Numbered from the stretch's first letter, positions 1 to 8,322 are shown. The stretch: 64,000 nt of DNA from Porticoccaceae bacterium (GCA_018069525.1 JAGPUQ010000009.1:124001-188000), one strand, 5' to 3'. Made by a program: numbers and translations. The notes: generated by a model not told the origin, from the letters alone.

Positions 1-130
1 CCGACCATAGCCAAACTGGCACAGGCCTGGCAAGTACTTTATCCGTACCTCTTCCGCAACTCTGCTGTCTCTGGCGTTCACATAGGGTATTCTTTTACTT
101 TTACTCGCCAGGCGATTCTCAGGAAACATC

Positions 131-1678
131 ATGCACAACCGCGAAACCATGCTTGAGGCGCTACAGCCTTTTCTCGATAAGAAACAGGCCCTCGACGATA
201 TCGATTACTCCAAACGCCACGCCAAGGGCATGCTTTCGGCGCGTGAACGCGTCGATTTGTTATTTGATGACGACACTTTTTTTGAGCTGGCCCCGCTGGC
301 CCGCGAAAGCGACCTGGCCCACAACACCAAGCCAGGAGAAACCCCTCGAGACGGTATTGTGGTGGGTTACGGCAAAGTGAACGGCCGCATGGTGGGTGTA
401 GCCGCCTACGACATTGAGTTTCGCGGCGGCTCTATGGGTAAAATCTGCGAATGGAAATTCAACCGGCTGAAACGCTTAATTGAAGAACAGGGCTTTCCGC
501 TAGTCATACTCAGCGAAGGCACCGGCGCTCGACTAGAGGAAGAAGTCAGCTCCCAGGGCGCCTACGATAATCCTCAGTTCGCTAACCTGTCGGCACTGAG
601 CGGTTATGTTCCCATTGTGGTTGCGGTGATGGGCGTCTGCGTCGGCGGCCATGCCAACCTCACCGCTCTCGGCGATTTTGTGCCGATGACCAAAAGCTCT
701 TCAATGATGATTGCAGGGCCCCCCTTGCTACTCAGCAAGATGGGGATCGACACCACTCTGGAAGAACTGGGCGGCGCCAAAAAACACGTCGAACAAAGCG
801 GCATGGGGGATCTGTTAGTAGAAAATGATGAAGCGTGTATCGCCTCGATCAAGGAGTTCCTCGCCTACTTACCGAATAACTGTAACGAGCTACCGCCTAC
901 GCGACCCAGCCGAGACCGAGCCGACCGCCGCTGCGACGAACTACTGGAAGTAGTGCCCGCGGATTTACGCTTTGCCTACGACATTAAAAAAGTTGTGCGC
1001 AGCATCGTGGACGACGGAGAATTTTTTGAATTTAAACCCAGCTTTGGCCAGAACGTGGTGACCTGCCTGGCCCATTTGAATGGCCGTGCGGTAGGTGTCA
1101 TCGCCAATCAGCCCAACCACATGTCTGGTACCCTCGACATTAAAGCCTGCCAAAAAATTTGCCGCTTTATTAATTTTTGCGATGTTTACGGCATTGCGCT
1201 GGTGTTCCTGCAGGACATTCCCGGCTACTACCCCGGCCCACAATCGGAGCTCGACGGCATTATTCGCTGGTCTACGCGGCTGCTCTACGAGATCGAGCAC
1301 TCCACCGTGCCACGCCTTACGGTGATGTTGCGCAAGGCCTTTGGCCTCGCTCACTACGGAATGAATAGCCTGGGCATGAAACCCGATCTGCTCGTAGCCT
1401 GGCCGATGGCGTCCTTTAGTGCGATTTCACCGGACGATGCGGTGCAAATTATGTTTGGCAAACAACTGGCGAAAATGGAAGATGGCGAGGAACGAAAACA
1501 GGAATTAATTGAGGAGTTTCGCGCTAAGACCAATATTCTTCCGGCCGCCCAGGCGGCTCTAGTAGACGACGTTATCGATCCCGCGGACACCCGTAAAATT
1601 CTGATCCAGGGGCTGGAAATGGCGAAAGCGCGGCGACCGGGACATGCCTTTAAACGACGAGGGATTACGCCGATTTAA
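131..1678 (+). CDS. Acyl-CoA carboxylase carboxyltransferase (beta) subunit
   Basis: This 515-residue protein has the two-lobed crotonase-like fold of biotin-dependent acyl-CoA carboxylase beta subunits (propionyl-, methylcrotonyl- or geranyl-CoA carboxylase type). These transfer a carboxyl group from carboxybiotin to an acyl-CoA. The N-terminal RERVDLLFDDDTFFEL stretch (about residues 38-53) and the C-terminal lobe with PGYYPG and RKAFGLAHYGMNS (about residues 360-410) are family landmarks. Length is normal. The ATG is preceded by AGGAA at a good distance. No biotin carboxylase or biotin carrier gene follows; the gene ends at a strong terminator. The alpha partner must lie elsewhere or upstream of the window, and the acyl-CoA substrate cannot be read from sequence. 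Confidence 0.85.
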   Translation: MHNRETMLEALQPFLDKKQALDDIDYSKRHAKGMLSARERVDLLFDDDTFFELAPLARESDLAHNTKPGETPRDGIVVGYGKVNGRMVGVAAYDIEFRGGSMGKICEWKFNRLKRLIEEQGFPLVILSEGTGARLEEEVSSQGAYDNPQFANLSALSGYVPIVVAVMGVCVGGHANLTALGDFVPMTKSSSMMIAGPPLLLSKMGIDTTLEELGGAKKHVEQSGMGDLLVENDEACIASIKEFLAYLPNNCNELPPTRPSRDRADRRCDELLEVVPADLRFAYDIKKVVRSIVDDGEFFEFKPSFGQNVVTCLAHLNGRAVGVIANQPNHMSGTLDIKACQKICRFINFCDVYGIALVFLQDIPGYYPGPQSELDGIIRWSTRLLYEIEHSTVPRLTVMLRKAFGLAHYGMNSLGMKPDLLVAWPMASFSAISPDDAVQIMFGKQLAKMEDGEERKQELIEEFRAKTNILPAAQAALVDDVIDPADTRKILIQGLEMAKARRPGHAFKRRGITPI

Positions 1679-1734
1679 GGTGTCGACAGAAGATAGCAGA
1701 AGATATTGATAAGCCCGCACCAAATTCCAGGCAT

Positions 1735-1767
1735 AAAAAAACCGCATCAACAGATGCGGTTTTTTTA
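1735..1767. terminator. Bidirectional intrinsic terminator
   Basis: The stem CCGCATC/GATGCGG with loop AACA is flanked by an A tract on the left and a T tract on the right. It therefore serves both the carboxylase gene and the convergent cytochrome gene. Confidence 0.9.
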
Positions 1768-1779
1768 TGGATATCTGCC

Positions 1780-2223
1780 TTACTGGCTCTTCTCAACCAT
1801 GTAATCCACGGTCGCTTTCAGCTCGTCATCAGAGCAATCCATACACAAGCCCTTAGCTGGCATGCCATTAAAGCCACTTATAGAATTGGTATATAGGGCT
1901 TCGATACCTTTGCCGATACGCGGAGCCCAGTCAGTGGCATTACCCAATATCGGTGCGCCAGCAGTGCCCGAGGCGTGGCAGATCATGCATTTGGAATTGT
2001 AAATTTCGTCGCCACTGCGAGCGCCACCCGAGGCCGCTGCAGGTGCCGAGACAACTTCGCTGGCCATCGCCACCTCGCCTGCCGGGGCAATACGCTCGGC
2101 AATTTCGGCTTCCACTTCCGGTGGTACCGGCATTTCATCATTGCCGCCGCCGCAAGCGACTAGCGCCATTAGCATTGCTATTGCCAAACCCGCCATTACC
2201 GACCTGCCTGCTACCTTCCTCAT
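1780..2223 (-). CDS. Cytochrome c5 family lipoprotein
   Basis: This 147-residue protein begins with a signal peptide ending in a lipobox (LVAC, Cys24), so it is probably a membrane-anchored periplasmic lipoprotein. A low-complexity Glu/Ala linker follows. The C-terminal domain has the haem-binding motif CMICH (near residue 80), a GMPAKG segment that would supply the axial Met, and a second Cys pair in CMDCSDDE. That pair is characteristic of small c5-type electron carriers. The start ATG has a GGAGAG Shine-Dalgarno, and a TATAAT-type -10 lies upstream. It is transcribed alone, convergent to the carboxylase gene. The redox partner is not evident from neighbours. Confidence 0.88.
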   Translation of the reverse strand: MRKVAGRSVMAGLAIAMLMALVACGGGNDEMPVPPEVEAEIAERIAPAGEVAMASEVVSAPAAASGGARSGDEIYNSKCMICHASGTAGAPILGNATDWAPRIGKGIEALYTNSISGFNGMPAKGLCMDCSDDELKATVDYMVEKSQ

Positions 2224-2306
2224 ACACTCTCTCCAGTTCTAATTTAGGACACTATATGAAATCAATGTGAAACAAACGTAAAACAACAATCGAACTCAGT
2301 TAGGGC

Positions 2307-2312
2307 ATTATA
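2307..2312 (-). promoter_or_regulatory. Probable -10 box of the cytochrome c5 gene
   Basis: The minus strand reads TATAAT followed by GCCC, about 84 nt upstream of the cytochrome start. The -35 region is weak, so this rests on the perfect -10 hexamer. Confidence 0.45.
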
Positions 2313-2473
2313 GCCTCAGGCTCGCGGTGGGATAAACCACCTAAAGTGGCTTAGCGCATTAAATCGCCCTCATCCCTGTGATAATAGCAGCAAGCCGATT
2401 TGATTTTTGTTAAACTGCCGCCGCAATTTGTGGTTGACCGTCACCACTGGCTGCACCACTAACAACTCTACAT

Positions 2474-2550
2474 GCCTCTGTAGCTCAGCTGGATAGAGTA
2501 ACCGGCTTCGAACCGGTTGGTCGGGAGTTCGAATCTCTCCAGAGGCGCCA
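2474..2550 (+). tRNA. tRNA-Arg, anticodon TCG
   Basis: The acceptor stem GCCTCTG pairs with CAGAGGC, followed by discriminator G and an encoded CCA. The anticodon stem ACCGG/CCGGT encloses the loop CTTCGAA, giving anticodon TCG, which reads CGA. The T arm is GGGAG-TTCGAAT-CTCTC with one G-T wobble. The tRNA is 77 nt with CCA. It stands alone, but its last 19 nt are repeated downstream in a tandem array. Confidence 0.95.
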
Positions 2551-2559
2551 ATTCATACT

Positions 2560-2585
2560 AAAACCTGCCTTGTGCAGGTTTTTTT
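2560..2585 (+). terminator. Terminator hairpin of tRNA repeat unit 1
   Basis: The stem AAACCTGC/GCAGGTTT with loop CTTGT runs into a T tract directly after the tRNA. It would end most tRNA-Arg transcripts. Confidence 0.85.
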
Positions 2586-2730
2586 GTGATCAGTCACTGG
2601 AGAACCTGGTTCGAACTCCTGGTTCGGCAAAATCGTCAGGAACGATTTTGAGCATCGGAAGTATGACGATGACCCCGCAGGGGTGGAGCACAGGGATGTG
2701 CGGAATAATCTCTCCAGAGGCGCCAATTCA

Positions 2731-2761
2731 CACTAAAACCTGCCTTGTGCAGGTTTTAGTG
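2731..2761 (+). other. Extended hairpin of repeat unit 2, T tract lost
   Basis: The same hairpin is here a perfect 13-bp stem, CACTAAAACCTGC against GCAGGTTTTAGTG, with loop CTTGT. The run of T that makes an intrinsic terminator is replaced by AGTG, so it may act in processing or RNA stability instead. Confidence 0.7.
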
Positions 2762-2921
2762 TGGATCAGTCACTGGAGAACCTGGTTCGAACTCCTGGTT
2801 CGGCAAAATCGTCGGGAACGATTTTGAGCATCGGAAGTATGACGGTGACCCCGTTGGAGCGGAGCGCAGTGCGTATCAAAAGTGCGCGGAATAATCTCTC
2901 CAGAGGCGCCAATTCGCACCG

Positions 2922-2946
2922 AAACCTGCCTTGTACAGGTTTTTTT
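2922..2946 (+). terminator. Terminator hairpin of tRNA repeat unit 3
   Basis: The stem AAACCTG/CAGGTTT is followed by a T tract. It is the last terminator of the array and would stop any transcript reading through the first one. Confidence 0.75.
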
Positions 2947-3072
2947 GTGGGTCAGTCATTGGAGAACCTGGTTCAAACTCCTCACCCACGCCCCCCACCA
3001 AACCCTCCATTTACCGCTGCAAATAAATTATTAGCTCTATAACAGTATAGTTGCGCAAGCTTTGTTAAGCTT

Positions 3073-4131
3073 ATGGCCAAAGTGGATCGAGATACGCGAA
3101 TGACTTTGCCAACGCCTCTATTAATACGCGGCCTGCCGGGCTCACCCTACACGCGCAAACTGCTTGCCCTGTTGCGATACCGTGGTATCGCTTACCGTTT
3201 ACGGCTCGGCGGTTCGTCGAATACTAGCGATTTACCCTTGCCCAGAGTTCCGCTAATACCCACGGTCTATCTACCCAATGCGGAAGGTGAGCTCGAAGCA
3301 CTTGTTGACTCGACACCGCTTATTCGGCGTTTTGAGCAGGAGTTTTCTGGCCGCTCAGTTATTCCTCCCGACCCCGTTGTCGCGTTTTTTGACTATTTGC
3401 TTGAGGACTACGCCGACGAGTGGCTGACGAAGGCGATGTTCCATTACCGCTGGTCTTATCAAAGTGATATCCAAAAGTGCGAAGAGATTCTGGTGCGTTG
3501 GACGGGGATTTCCGAACCCGAAGAACACCTTCAACAGCAAGGACAGGCCTTCGGCAAACGCCAGGTAGACCGTCTATACGTCGTCGGCTCAAACGCCACA
3601 ACTGGCCCACTGATTGAAGCCAGCTACCAACGCTTTTTGACCATCTTTAAAAATGTTCTGGAACAACAGCCCTATCTTATGGGTCATCGCCCGGGTGCAT
3701 CCGACTTTGGCGTCTACGGACAGTTGACTCAACTGGCACAATTTGACCCTACTCCGATGTCGCTGACCTTGCGTGAGGCTCCTCGTGTCTACGCCTGGGT
3801 CGACATCGTTGACGATCTGTCTGGCTATGAGGTTGACGATAAAAACTGGCTGTCCCGCGATGCACTTAAGGCGCGGCTTGGTGACTTACTGGGGGAAATT
3901 GGCCGGACTTATGTTCCAGTCATGCTGGCAAACGTCGAAGCGCTAATGCGGGGGACCGAGCAAGTCTCAGCAACGGTTGACGGCCAAAGCTGGATTCAAC
4001 AACCGTTTCCTTATCAGGGCAAGTGCGTACAGCGGATAAGGCAGCAGTACGAGGACTTTTCCTCGGTCGACCGCGAGTTTGTCGATAGCGTACTGGCGGG
4101 AAGCGGTTGTGAAGACCTGGTTAAACCCTAG
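3073..4131 (+). CDS. Glutathione S-transferase family protein
   Basis: This 352-residue protein carries a thioredoxin-like GST N-terminal domain (about residues 14-95, with GLPGSPYTRKLLALLRYRG as the glutathione-site region). A long helical C-terminal domain with MGHRPGASDFGVYGQLTQL (about residues 200-220) is typical of GST C-terminal folds. It is longer than classical GSTs of about 210 residues, with an extra C-terminal region. No specific reaction can be assigned. The first ATG at 3073 lacks a clear Shine-Dalgarno; ATG 3100 would remove nine residues and keep the whole domain. It is convergent with the Smr-domain gene. Confidence 0.75.
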   Translation: MAKVDRDTRMTLPTPLLIRGLPGSPYTRKLLALLRYRGIAYRLRLGGSSNTSDLPLPRVPLIPTVYLPNAEGELEALVDSTPLIRRFEQEFSGRSVIPPDPVVAFFDYLLEDYADEWLTKAMFHYRWSYQSDIQKCEEILVRWTGISEPEEHLQQQGQAFGKRQVDRLYVVGSNATTGPLIEASYQRFLTIFKNVLEQQPYLMGHRPGASDFGVYGQLTQLAQFDPTPMSLTLREAPRVYAWVDIVDDLSGYEVDDKNWLSRDALKARLGDLLGEIGRTYVPVMLANVEALMRGTEQVSATVDGQSWIQQPFPYQGKCVQRIRQQYEDFSSVDREFVDSVLAGSGCEDLVKP

Positions 4132-4175
4132 CTGGGCAAGTCCTTCCATCAACGTCAATTTCAAGTCCGGCTGTT

Positions 4176-4778
4176 TTAATCAGAGCTGCGCACACCGTAC
4201 TTCTCCCTGTTCTCATCGCGCTTACTCTCGCTTTTTCTGAGCAAGACATAGCTTGCCCCAACCCCACCGTGTTGACGCTGGGCGCTGTGGAAGGCCAACA
4301 CCTCGTCCATTTCCTGTAACCAGTGATTGACGCAGCTTTTGAGTAAGGCCGGGGGATCTCGATGCTCGCCTCGGCCATGGGTAATCAAACCGCAGCGGAT
4401 ATCGTGGGCGACGCTCTCGCGCACAAATTGAAACACCGCCGCACGTGCCTGCTCTACATTAAGGCGGTGGAGATCAACACTGGCATCGGCCATATACTTG
4501 CCCTGCCGTAGATTTTTGAAGACGCCGTGTTGAACCCCGTCGCGCTTCCAGGACAGAATGTCCCAGGGCTTCACCGGGGCAATATAGTCTGACCGCGCCA
4601 GATAATTGCCGGAACGCTCGACACCCGCCTCTGCCGCTTTGCGGCGTTCGGCTGTACCCGGGGAGGCTGGGGATTGCTTCGCGCCGACGACCTGGGGCTC
4701 GGTTTTGACCGGTTCTACCTCACCGACGAAATCCCGAAACAATGTAGCATCGTCGCCTTTTGGGTGATCTTTTGTCAT
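4176..4778 (-). CDS. Smr-domain protein (SmrA/YdaL-like)
   Basis: This 200-residue protein has a variable N-terminal half and a C-terminal Smr (small MutS-related) domain. Domain motifs are VDLHRLNVEQA (about residues 100-110), THGRGEH (about 132-138) and HGGVGASYVLLR (about 170-181), the last being the conserved glycine loop before a beta strand. Smr domains bind nucleic acid and often nick DNA or cleave RNA; stand-alone SmrA proteins are reported as endonucleases. The LDLH-type and HGxG motifs are intact. It is divergently transcribed from the MoxR gene across a gap holding a 21-bp tandem repeat. Confidence 0.85.
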   Translation of the reverse strand: MTKDHPKGDDATLFRDFVGEVEPVKTEPQVVGAKQSPASPGTAERRKAAEAGVERSGNYLARSDYIAPVKPWDILSWKRDGVQHGVFKNLRQGKYMADASVDLHRLNVEQARAAVFQFVRESVAHDIRCGLITHGRGEHRDPPALLKSCVNHWLQEMDEVLAFHSAQRQHGGVGASYVLLRKSESKRDENREKYGVRSSD

Positions 4779-4816
4779 GGCTCAAACCCTAACCATTGAG
4801 ATAGCCAAGCATAGCA

Positions 4817-4879
4817 GGGCTATATCGACAGATAACAGGGCTATGTCGACAGATAGTAAGACTATGCCGACAGATAACA
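4817..4879. repeat. 21-bp tandem repeat, three copies
   Basis: The unit GGGCTATATCGACAGATAAC plus A occurs three times head to tail with two to four changes between copies. It lies in the divergent gap between the Smr and MoxR genes. Confidence 0.9.
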
Positions 4880-5000
4880 TCATCTGCCTGACAATTCTGG
4901 CGTTGCCCATCGCCAAACCTGCCGACTATACGGTCAAATAGAGACTCTCCCATACTGACCGCAATTGCTATAATCGACGACCTTCTAGATTAAATACGGT

Positions 5001-5021
5001 AAGCCCTGGCGGACAGGGCTT
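5001..5021 (+). promoter_or_regulatory. Hairpin at the MoxR gene start
   Basis: A perfect inverted repeat AAGCCCTG/CAGGGCTT with loop GCGGA ends 2 nt before ATG 5024. If transcribed it would hide the space needed for a Shine-Dalgarno, which favours initiation at ATG 5045. Confidence 0.5.
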
Positions 5022-5023
5022 AT

Positions 5024-6016
5024 ATGCCGACCCGGACACACTGTATGAAAGACCTTTACCAGGAAACCTTTAGCTCCATCGAGGACATCAAGGCACACTT
5101 CGAGGCCGCCAATTATATTTGCAGCGATCAAATCGCCACCTGCGTGTATATCGCCTACAACCTGCAAAAACCGGTCATGGTCGAAGGCCCCGCCGGGGTT
5201 GGTAAAACTGAACTCGCTAAGACCACCGCCGAAATTTTGGGCGTACCGCTGGTGCGCCTGCAATGTTACGAGGGCCTGGATGAAGCCAAAGCATTGTACG
5301 AGTGGAAATACGCCAAACAACTGCTGTATACCCAGCTATTAAAAGACAAACTTGGCGAGTTATTGGAAGGCAGCAATAACTTCACCGACTCCATGGAAAA
5401 AATTCACGATCAGGAAGATTTATTTTTCTCCGAAAATTTTCTCGAACCCCGCCCTTTGTACAAAGCTCTGCACCAGGAGCACGGCTGTGTCCTGTTAATT
5501 GACGAGGTCGATAAATCCGATCACGAATTTGAAGCCTTTCTGTTAGAAGTGCTATCCGACTTCCAGGTTTCTATTCCAGAACTGGGCACCATAAAGGCTA
5601 AAATCAAACCCCTGGTATTCTTAACCAGCAACAACAGTCGGGAAATGAGCGACGCGCTTAAGCGCCGCTGCCTACACTTATACGTGCCCTACCCTGAAGA
5701 AAAACTGGAAAGTAGAATTTTGTCTGCCCGCGTACCGGAATTGTCCGATACTTTGCGCCGAGAGGTGGTGTCGTTTGTGCAGCAGATACGCGAACTCGAC
5801 TTAAAGAAAGTACCGTCTATTTCGGAAACCATCGACTGGGCCAAAACCTTGTTGCTACTTCACGCTAGCGAGCTGAACTCCGCCACGGTTAAGCAAACCT
5901 TAAATGTATTATTAAAGTTTGAAACCGATATCGAAGCCACTGGCGATCACCTTCGAGGGTTTATCGAAAAGGCTCATCAGAAATCTAAAATTAATATTGG
6001 TTCAAAAGCGGGCTAA
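5024..6016 (+). CDS. MoxR-type AAA+ ATPase
   Basis: This is a 330-residue single-domain AAA+ ATPase. Walker A is GPAGVGKTEL (about residues 53-62), Walker B is VLLIDEVDKSD (about 155-165), sensor 1 is TSNNSREMS, and the arginine-finger region is KRRCLHLYVPYP. MoxR proteins act as chaperones that load cofactors or assemble complexes together with a VWA-domain partner. Such a partner follows 35 nt downstream, as in the CoxD/CoxE pair of CO dehydrogenase. No oxidoreductase gene lies next to the pair, so the client is unknown. ATG 5045 (MKDLYQ) is an equally good start. Confidence 0.9.
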   Translation: MPTRTHCMKDLYQETFSSIEDIKAHFEAANYICSDQIATCVYIAYNLQKPVMVEGPAGVGKTELAKTTAEILGVPLVRLQCYEGLDEAKALYEWKYAKQLLYTQLLKDKLGELLEGSNNFTDSMEKIHDQEDLFFSENFLEPRPLYKALHQEHGCVLLIDEVDKSDHEFEAFLLEVLSDFQVSIPELGTIKAKIKPLVFLTSNNSREMSDALKRRCLHLYVPYPEEKLESRILSARVPELSDTLRREVVSFVQQIRELDLKKVPSISETIDWAKTLLLLHASELNSATVKQTLNVLLKFETDIEATGDHLRGFIEKAHQKSKINIGSKAG

Positions 6017-6051
6017 TATCGCGATTACGGAGCGAGCTCAGGAGAATAACT

Positions 6052-7458
6052 GTGCAACAGGTGCTCGAAGATTTTTACAAAGTAGTGCGTGCTTCCGGCG
6101 TCAAAATATCGCCGTCGGACAGCATCGAAACCAGTCGCTCAGTAACTCTGGTGGGTTATCAGAATCGTTCGATTCTTAAACACGCGCTGACCGTCAGTTT
6201 AGCCAAATCGCTAGATGATCAACATTTAATCGACGAATGTTTCGAGCAATTTTTTAAATTTGACGCGTTTCAGCAACCGTCCGCTAACGACGTAAACTAT
6301 GGCGGGGGTGCAGACGACCTTACCGGAGACTCGGAAAACAACCCGGAACAAGCCCAACAAGACAGCGAACCCTATCAAAGCGACACTCCGCTAACCAATA
6401 TGCTGCTAGAGCGCGACCACAATGCTCTAGCCGTTGAAATGCAACGCGCCGCCCAGGAAGTCGGTTTGCGAGACATTTGGTTCTTTACTCAAAAAAGCCT
6501 CTACACCCAGCGCATTATGCAAAAGATGGGCTTGCGCGACTTACAAAATGAAATTCGCGCTCTCAGCGATGGCAGTGGCAACTGCCCCAGCAATGTTGCC
6601 CAGGCAGGGCAACTGCGCGACGCCAAGGCCTGGCTATTTGAAGAAGTAAAAGATTTTGTCGAACAACAGCTCGGCATGTACGGCAAGACCAGCGCAAAGA
6701 ACCTGCGCGAACAACATCTGCAAAAAACCAAACTATCCAATATTGAAAAACGAGATTTTCACACCATGCACGATCTGGTGAGGAAGATGGCCAAGCGGCT
6801 CAGCTCGATGTATTCGAAAAAGAAAAAACGCGAGAATCGCGGGCAACTGGACTTTCGAAAAACCCTGCGCAGCAATGTAGCCTACGACGGCATTTTATTC
6901 GAAACCTACTGGAAAAGTCGCTACATCGACAAACCCAAGGTATTGGTACTGTGCGATATCAGCGGTTCGGTACAGGCTTATTCGCGATTTTTATTACTGT
7001 TTCTATACAGCCTGAATGATGTTCTCAACCGTATCGATAGCTACGTATTCACCGGCAATTTAATCTCGGTAGATGAGATTTTTGCACACTACCCGGTGGA
7101 AGAAGCCATCGATAAAATCATCGACGATCACGGCATGGGCGGCTCAGATTACGGCACTATGCTGCTGGATTTGGAACGGCAGTGCATGGATACCATTGAC
7201 AATAAAACCACCGTGTTGATTCTTGGGGATGCTCGCAACAACAACCTGGCACCACGCAGCGAAGTGCTTGAGCTGGCTTATCAACGTGCCAAGCGCATCA
7301 TTTGGTTAAATCCAGAACCGGAAAATTTCTGGAAAACCGGGGATTCGGTAATGTTAAATTACCGCCCTTACTGCCATCTGGCAAAGACCTGTAATACCCT
7401 GGATCATCTGGAGCGCCTGCTCGACGAATTGCTAAAGGCGGCTACAGCGACTGTTTAA
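6052..7458 (+). CDS. CoxE-like VWA-domain protein, partner of MoxR ATPase
   Basis: This 468-residue protein starts at GTG with a good AGGAG. The C-terminal third is a von Willebrand A domain with an intact metal-adhesion site: DISGS (about residues 302-306) and LGDARNNN (about 391-398). The N-terminal part is helical, with an acidic stretch around residues 85-115 and a basic stretch KKKKREN near residue 262. This is the layout of CoxE-like proteins that pair with MoxR ATPases in metalloenzyme maturation. It is co-transcribed with the ATPase and closed by a strong terminator. The target enzyme is not recognisable here. Confidence 0.88.
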   Translation: MQQVLEDFYKVVRASGVKISPSDSIETSRSVTLVGYQNRSILKHALTVSLAKSLDDQHLIDECFEQFFKFDAFQQPSANDVNYGGGADDLTGDSENNPEQAQQDSEPYQSDTPLTNMLLERDHNALAVEMQRAAQEVGLRDIWFFTQKSLYTQRIMQKMGLRDLQNEIRALSDGSGNCPSNVAQAGQLRDAKAWLFEEVKDFVEQQLGMYGKTSAKNLREQHLQKTKLSNIEKRDFHTMHDLVRKMAKRLSSMYSKKKKRENRGQLDFRKTLRSNVAYDGILFETYWKSRYIDKPKVLVLCDISGSVQAYSRFLLLFLYSLNDVLNRIDSYVFTGNLISVDEIFAHYPVEEAIDKIIDDHGMGGSDYGTMLLDLERQCMDTIDNKTTVLILGDARNNNLAPRSEVLELAYQRAKRIIWLNPEPENFWKTGDSVMLNYRPYCHLAKTCNTLDHLERLLDELLKAATATV

Positions 7459-7483
7459 ATTTTATGGCTTCGAATTCTTGAGC

Positions 7484-7517
7484 AAAAAAAACGCCAGCAT
7501 AAAGCTGGCGTTTTTTT
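7484..7517. terminator. Bidirectional intrinsic terminator
   Basis: The stem ACGCCAGC/GCTGGCGT is flanked by an A8 tract and a T7 tract. It serves the VWA gene and the convergent TorF-type gene. Confidence 0.92.
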
Positions 7518-7551
7518 GCTTACCCGGTAGTACTGGGCAAACTCTAACTAA

Positions 7552-8322
7552 TTACAAACTCTTGCTGACGGAAAAAACTACCGCACTGTCGGCCCAGTTT
7601 GAATCAAAGATTTCTTCTTTATCCAAATCGGTATCGACCCAGGCCAGTGCCAGGTCAAGACCAACTACCGTTTTGGTCAAAGCAACGGAATAATCCGAAT
7701 AGCTATCGGTGTCATCACTCAAAAATGCCGTTTCAGCGTCTTTTGCATTGCTATCACCGCTGGCAACATCAAAGCTGTTGTAGCCGTAGTGCAGGTCCAG
7801 ACCAAAGCCCTCTGGTAAGGCAAAGCTGTAATCGCCGTAGAAGTAGTAAAACTCGCCGGAAGATAACCAGTAGTCGTCGGAATAGGCAATACCTACGGTA
7901 GCGTCACCGAATGACAGACTGGCGTAAAGTTCTTCGTAGTCTTCTTTTTCGTTGCCGTTAAGCGTGAAGTCAACGCCATCGGTACCAGGGTAATCGTAGT
8001 AGATGTAACCCAGGTCGTAGCTTACCGCTTCATTAATGGCGCCAGAAAAACCGGCGTAAAAATCCATTTCCAGGTCGGCATCAGTACCAAAATCAACGTT
8101 AGACGCCCAAACACCTGCGTAGAATCCACTGTCGAATGCTACGTCAAATCCGCCTTGAATCGCCGGGTCAGTGTCTGACTGAGAAATTCCGCGAAATCGA
8201 TACTCACTGGCCAAGGTTACGTTGCCGGAAACTTCAGCTGCCGTCGCCGCGACCGGGGACAGTGCTAGTGGGGATAATACGATTAAAGCGCCTAATGCTA
8301 GATTTTTTGTTGCTATTGCCAT
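7552..8322 (-). CDS. TorF-family putative outer-membrane porin
   Basis: This 256-residue protein has a Sec signal peptide (residues 1 to about 29, cleavage near ATAAEVSG). The mature protein opens with NVTLASEYRFRGISQSDTDPA, a signature of the TorF/TIGR02001 family. Alternating aromatic and polar beta strands end in a terminal hydrophobic strand, as expected for an outer-membrane barrel. The protein is rich in Asp, common in marine porins. I chose ATG 8322 because GAGGAAG precedes it; an upstream TTG at 8340 lies inside that Shine-Dalgarno region. Function in the family is loosely defined as a small-molecule channel. Confidence 0.85.
   Translation of the reverse strand: MAIATKNLALGALIVLSPLALSPVAATAAEVSGNVTLASEYRFRGISQSDTDPAIQGGFDVAFDSGFYAGVWASNVDFGTDADLEMDFYAGFSGAINEAVSYDLGYIYYDYPGTDGVDFTLNGNEKEDYEELYASLSFGDATVGIAYSDDYWLSSGEFYYFYGDYSFALPEGFGLDLHYGYNSFDVASGDSNAKDAETAFLSDDTDSYSDYSVALTKTVVGLDLALAWVDTDLDKEEIFDSNWADSAVVFSVSKSL

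Larger units (their letters stand above)
2532..2982 (+). repeat. Tandem array of tRNA-Arg 3'-end units
   Basis: The array has about 2.5 units of 175 bp (2532-2706), 186 bp (2707-2892) and a truncated 90 bp (2893-2982). Every unit begins with the terminal 19 nt of the tRNA, including CCA. A hairpin built on AAACCTG/CAGGTTT follows. The two full units then carry a 9-bp stem CAAAATCGT/ACGATTTTG and a 5-bp stem just before the next tRNA tail. That last stem is GCACA/TGTGC in unit 1 and GCGCA/TGCGC in unit 2, a compensatory change. The arrangement resembles the repeats described after E. coli tyrT (rtT RNA), but here on an arginine tRNA. Confidence 0.9.

Noticed and set aside
131-1678. Calling this gene methylcrotonyl- or propionyl-CoA carboxylase specifically
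   Set aside because: No alpha subunit or pathway gene adjoins it. Substrate class cannot be decided from the motifs visible here.
2570-3042. Two open frames inside the tRNA repeats encoding a shared LENLVRTPGSAKSSG-type peptide
   Set aside because: The frames follow the repeat structure, overlap terminators and have no clear Shine-Dalgarno. The changes between units preserve RNA stems, not a protein reading frame.
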